Part shown: in pieces, positions 6,399 through 8,142 of the stretch
Layout of the letters: each line of letters begins with the position of its first letter
Numbering within the stretch: position 1 is the first letter of the stretch
Assembly (NCBI GenBank): GCA_001797415.1
Contig: MGPL01000006.1
Coordinates: 10,391-18,532, forward strand
Reading direction: 5' to 3'
From: Deltaproteobacteria bacterium GWA2_55_10
GTDB taxonomy: Bacteria > Desulfobacterota > GWC2-55-46
Length of the DNA: 8,142 nt
Position numbers and translations under genes: made by a program
Notes under the pieces: generated by a model
What the model saw: the letters and a program-made list of their open reading frames with translations, nothing else
The model's database searches: none
What the model was told of the DNA's origin: nothing

Positions 6399-6404
6399 CC
6401 TCCT
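6399..6404 (-). promoter_or_regulatory. Ribosome-binding site of the histidine kinase gene
   Basis: A perfect AGGAGG on the minus strand, 5 nt before the kinase ATG. Its last-read neighbours include the stop codon of the TPR gene (TAG at 6403-6405), so ribosomes ending on the TPR message finish on top of this site. It fixes the kinase start and supports co-transcription of the two genes. Confidence 0.85.
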
Positions 6405-8142
6405 AAAGCCTCGCCGCTTCCTTGAATATTTTTTCAGACCAGGGAGAGATCTCGCCGCCGGCATCCTTTAGCTCCTTGAGCGCGGCCTTTTTCTCCGCCT
6501 CCCTGCCGAGCCTGGAGAAGCACTGGACGATCCTGTAGAGAGCCCACGACATCTCTTCCTTATCAGCGGCATCCAGGAGGTTAACGGCCTGCCTGTAGCC
6601 CCGGGCTGCCCTGTCGAAATCATTAATATCGAACAAAACGTCTGCGTAACGGGCGTATGCCCTTGCAGCGGCCCTGAGAGAGCCTTTTGCGTTGAGCGAG
6701 ACCGCCGCCTTCTCGAAGAGAAGAGCCGCCTCTTTTGCCCTGCCTGATCTATAGACGGACTCGGCCTTCATGACCATAAGCTCGGGGTCTGCAGTGCCCG
6801 AATAGCCGGCGACCCGGGCGTGCTCGCCCATCTCGAACGCTATGCGGGCTTCAAGCTCCGCAATCTCAGCCCTCTTGCCGCTCCTGGGGAACCTTGTCTT
6901 GAATGCCCGGAGCATCCTTTCAGCCGAGCCTGTATCGTTCTGCGAGAGATATACCCGCGCCAGTAGGAGCATCGCCTCTTCTGCGACCTGCGGGGCGCCC
7001 ATCTTCGCCGCGTTGTCGAGCATGCTCACGGCCTCGCTCTTTAGCCCGGTCTCCATCGAAGAGGTGCCGATCTTCAGGTAGATATCCGCCTTTTTTCCGA
7101 ACGGTATGCTCAAGGGGGTCTCAAGGAAGAGCTTCAGCGCGGCGACATGGTCGCCTTTCCTGTAGAGGGAATCGAGCCATTCGTAGAAGAGGACTGACGA
7201 GAGCTTGTCCATGTCCTGGCGTACCGGGCTCACGGGGTATTTCGCGCCAAACCGGGTGATGTCTCCGTAGGCCTCTTCGAACTTCCCGAGCCTGATCCTG
7301 GTAGAAGCCAGCCTCATGCGGGCTATTTCAGAACCGATAAAATTGCCGCCAGCGACCGATCCGTAGAGCTTCTCGGCCTTCAGGAGGTTCTCCGCATTGT
7401 CCGATGAGAACCAGGCATCCGCGAGTGAGAGGGTCGCGATCGCCCACTCCTCTCCCTTGAGCTTCTCCTTGGTCCTGCCGTACAGCAGGGCAGCCTCGTC
7501 AAGCTTGCCTTCCGCGAGGAGGGCATCGCCCTCCTTCAACGTTAAAAATGTCTCTATGAACTCCTGCTTCGGGTACCTCGCCCTTATCGCGGCGTAAGAA
7601 TAGCGGGCCTCCTGCCAGGTGCCGCGGGTGAGATAGGTGTCGGCGACGCTCAGCCTCGTAACAGGGTCAAGCTCCTCAATAGCCCTGACGTGCTCCTTGT
7701 ACATGGGCCAGGCAAGCTCCATTTCGCCCTTTATGAGGGCGGTATTGGCCAGCCATATCCCGGCTTCCTTATGGCCCTCGTCAAGGGACCTCTTGAACCA
7801 GTCCTTCGCGTCGCCGAATTTCTCATCAAAATAAAAGAGCCTGCCCCTTCTGAAGAGGGCTTCCGGCCTGAGGGCATTTTCCTTGTCCCCGATGGCCCTT
7901 GTAAAATACCCGGCTGCCTCCGGGTAGAAGCCCTTTCTCTCGAAATGGTCGCCCATGACAAAATAAGCCAGGGTGGAAAAATCAGACGAGTTTGCCCGGA
8001 GGATCGCCTCAAGCTCCGTATGGGTGGTAGAGTTGGAGTAGAAATCGGCTATGGCCTTCAACACCGCTGCATTCGCACTCTTGCCCTGGGCCGCGTAGGA
8101 CGATGAAGCGTTCTGAAGGCCTTTTATTATCGAATCAGCGTT
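6403..8142 (-). CDS. TPR-repeat protein of unknown function, partial (5' end beyond window)
   Basis: This is a long alpha-helical repeat protein; no specific family is recognised. The first possible start inside the window is a GTG at 8064, giving 553 residues, but the frame stays open for 26 more codons to the window edge (N-A-D-S-I-I-K-G-L-Q...), and that GTG lacks a ribosome-binding site. The true start is therefore probably outside and the protein has at least 579 residues. Counted from the GTG, TPR-like helix pairs recur throughout, for example around 31-58, 66-95, 135-165, 172-200, 205-236, 246-275, 325-353, 361-390, 428-455 and 466-498. They show the typical small/large pattern (A..YF..G....A...F..A). 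No membrane segment, catalytic motif or signal peptide is visible, though a signal peptide could lie beyond the edge. It ends 9 bp before the kinase gene, with the kinase ribosome-binding site overlapping its stop, so it is very probably in the same operon. It may be a scaffold or sensor partner for that kinase, or an envelope/flagellar assembly factor; both are inference. Confidence 0.85.
   Translation of the reverse strand, partial: NADSIIKGLQNASSSYAAQGKSANAAVLKAIADFYSNSTTHTELEAILRANSSDFSTLAYFVMGDHFERKGFYPEAAGYFTRAIGDKENALRPEALFRRGRLFYFDEKFGDAKDWFKRSLDEGHKEAGIWLANTALIKGEMELAWPMYKEHVRAIEELDPVTRLSVADTYLTRGTWQEARYSYAAIRARYPKQEFIETFLTLKEGDALLAEGKLDEAALLYGRTKEKLKGEEWAIATLSLADAWFSSDNAENLLKAEKLYGSVAGGNFIGSEIARMRLASTRIRLGKFEEAYGDITRFGAKYPVSPVRQDMDKLSSVLFYEWLDSLYRKGDHVAALKLFLETPLSIPFGKKADIYLKIGTSSMETGLKSEAVSMLDNAAKMGAPQVAEEAMLLLARVYLSQNDTGSAERMLRAFKTRFPRSGKRAEIAELEARIAFEMGEHARVAGYSGTADPELMVMKAESVYRSGRAKEAALLFEKAAVSLNAKGSLRAAARAYARYADVLFDINDFDRAARGYRQAVNLLDAADKEEMSWALYRIVQCFSRLGREAEKKAALKELKDAGGEISPWSEKIFKEAARL

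Noticed and set aside
5650..6471. Plus-strand open frame opposite the kinase
   Set aside because: Complement of an intact histidine kinase; the product has no coherent domain pattern.

Overview
The window is an almost completely coding piece of a bacterial flagellar locus with every gene on the minus strand, so transcription runs from high to low coordinates. In transcription order it holds: a TPR-repeat protein whose 5' end lies beyond the right edge; a soluble sensor histidine kinase (FlrB/FleS/AtoS type); a sigma-54-activating NtrC-family response regulator (FlrC/FleR type); a 125-bp intergenic region with a clear -24/-12 (sigma-54) promoter; then flgB, flgC, fliE, fliF, fliG and the 5' part of fliH, which runs off the left edge.

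The flgB-flgC-fliE-fliF-fliG-fliH order is the classical early basal-body/export module: rod proteins FlgB and FlgC, the MS-ring/rod adaptor FliE, MS-ring FliF, C-ring motor protein FliG and FliH, regulator of the export ATPase. Spacing is tight: 3, 26, 3 and 6 bp, then a 14-bp overlap. The regulatory cluster is equally tight: TPR to kinase 9 bp, kinase to regulator a 4-bp ATGA overlap. I read this as two transcription units. The upstream one makes the kinase/regulator pair. Its regulator (phospho-acceptor Asp, GAFTGA loop and Fis-type HTH all intact) is the obvious candidate to activate the sigma-54 promoter lying just beyond its own stop codon, giving a compact cis-arranged flagellar hierarchy.

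Host: a Gram-negative-type, motile bacterium with sigma-54-controlled flagella. NtrC-type control beside flgBC-fliEFGH, together with heavy use of ATA (Ile) and AGG (Arg) codons in moderately GC-rich DNA, would fit Desulfobacterota or Nitrospirota-like lineages. This is inference from general impression, not a computed placement. I see no mobile element, CRISPR array, tRNA/rRNA gene, pseudogene or sign of recent transfer.

Most of the window is well-known biology. The least explained element is the long TPR protein co-transcribed with a kinase that has no sensor domain of its own; it is the best candidate here for an undescribed regulatory partner.
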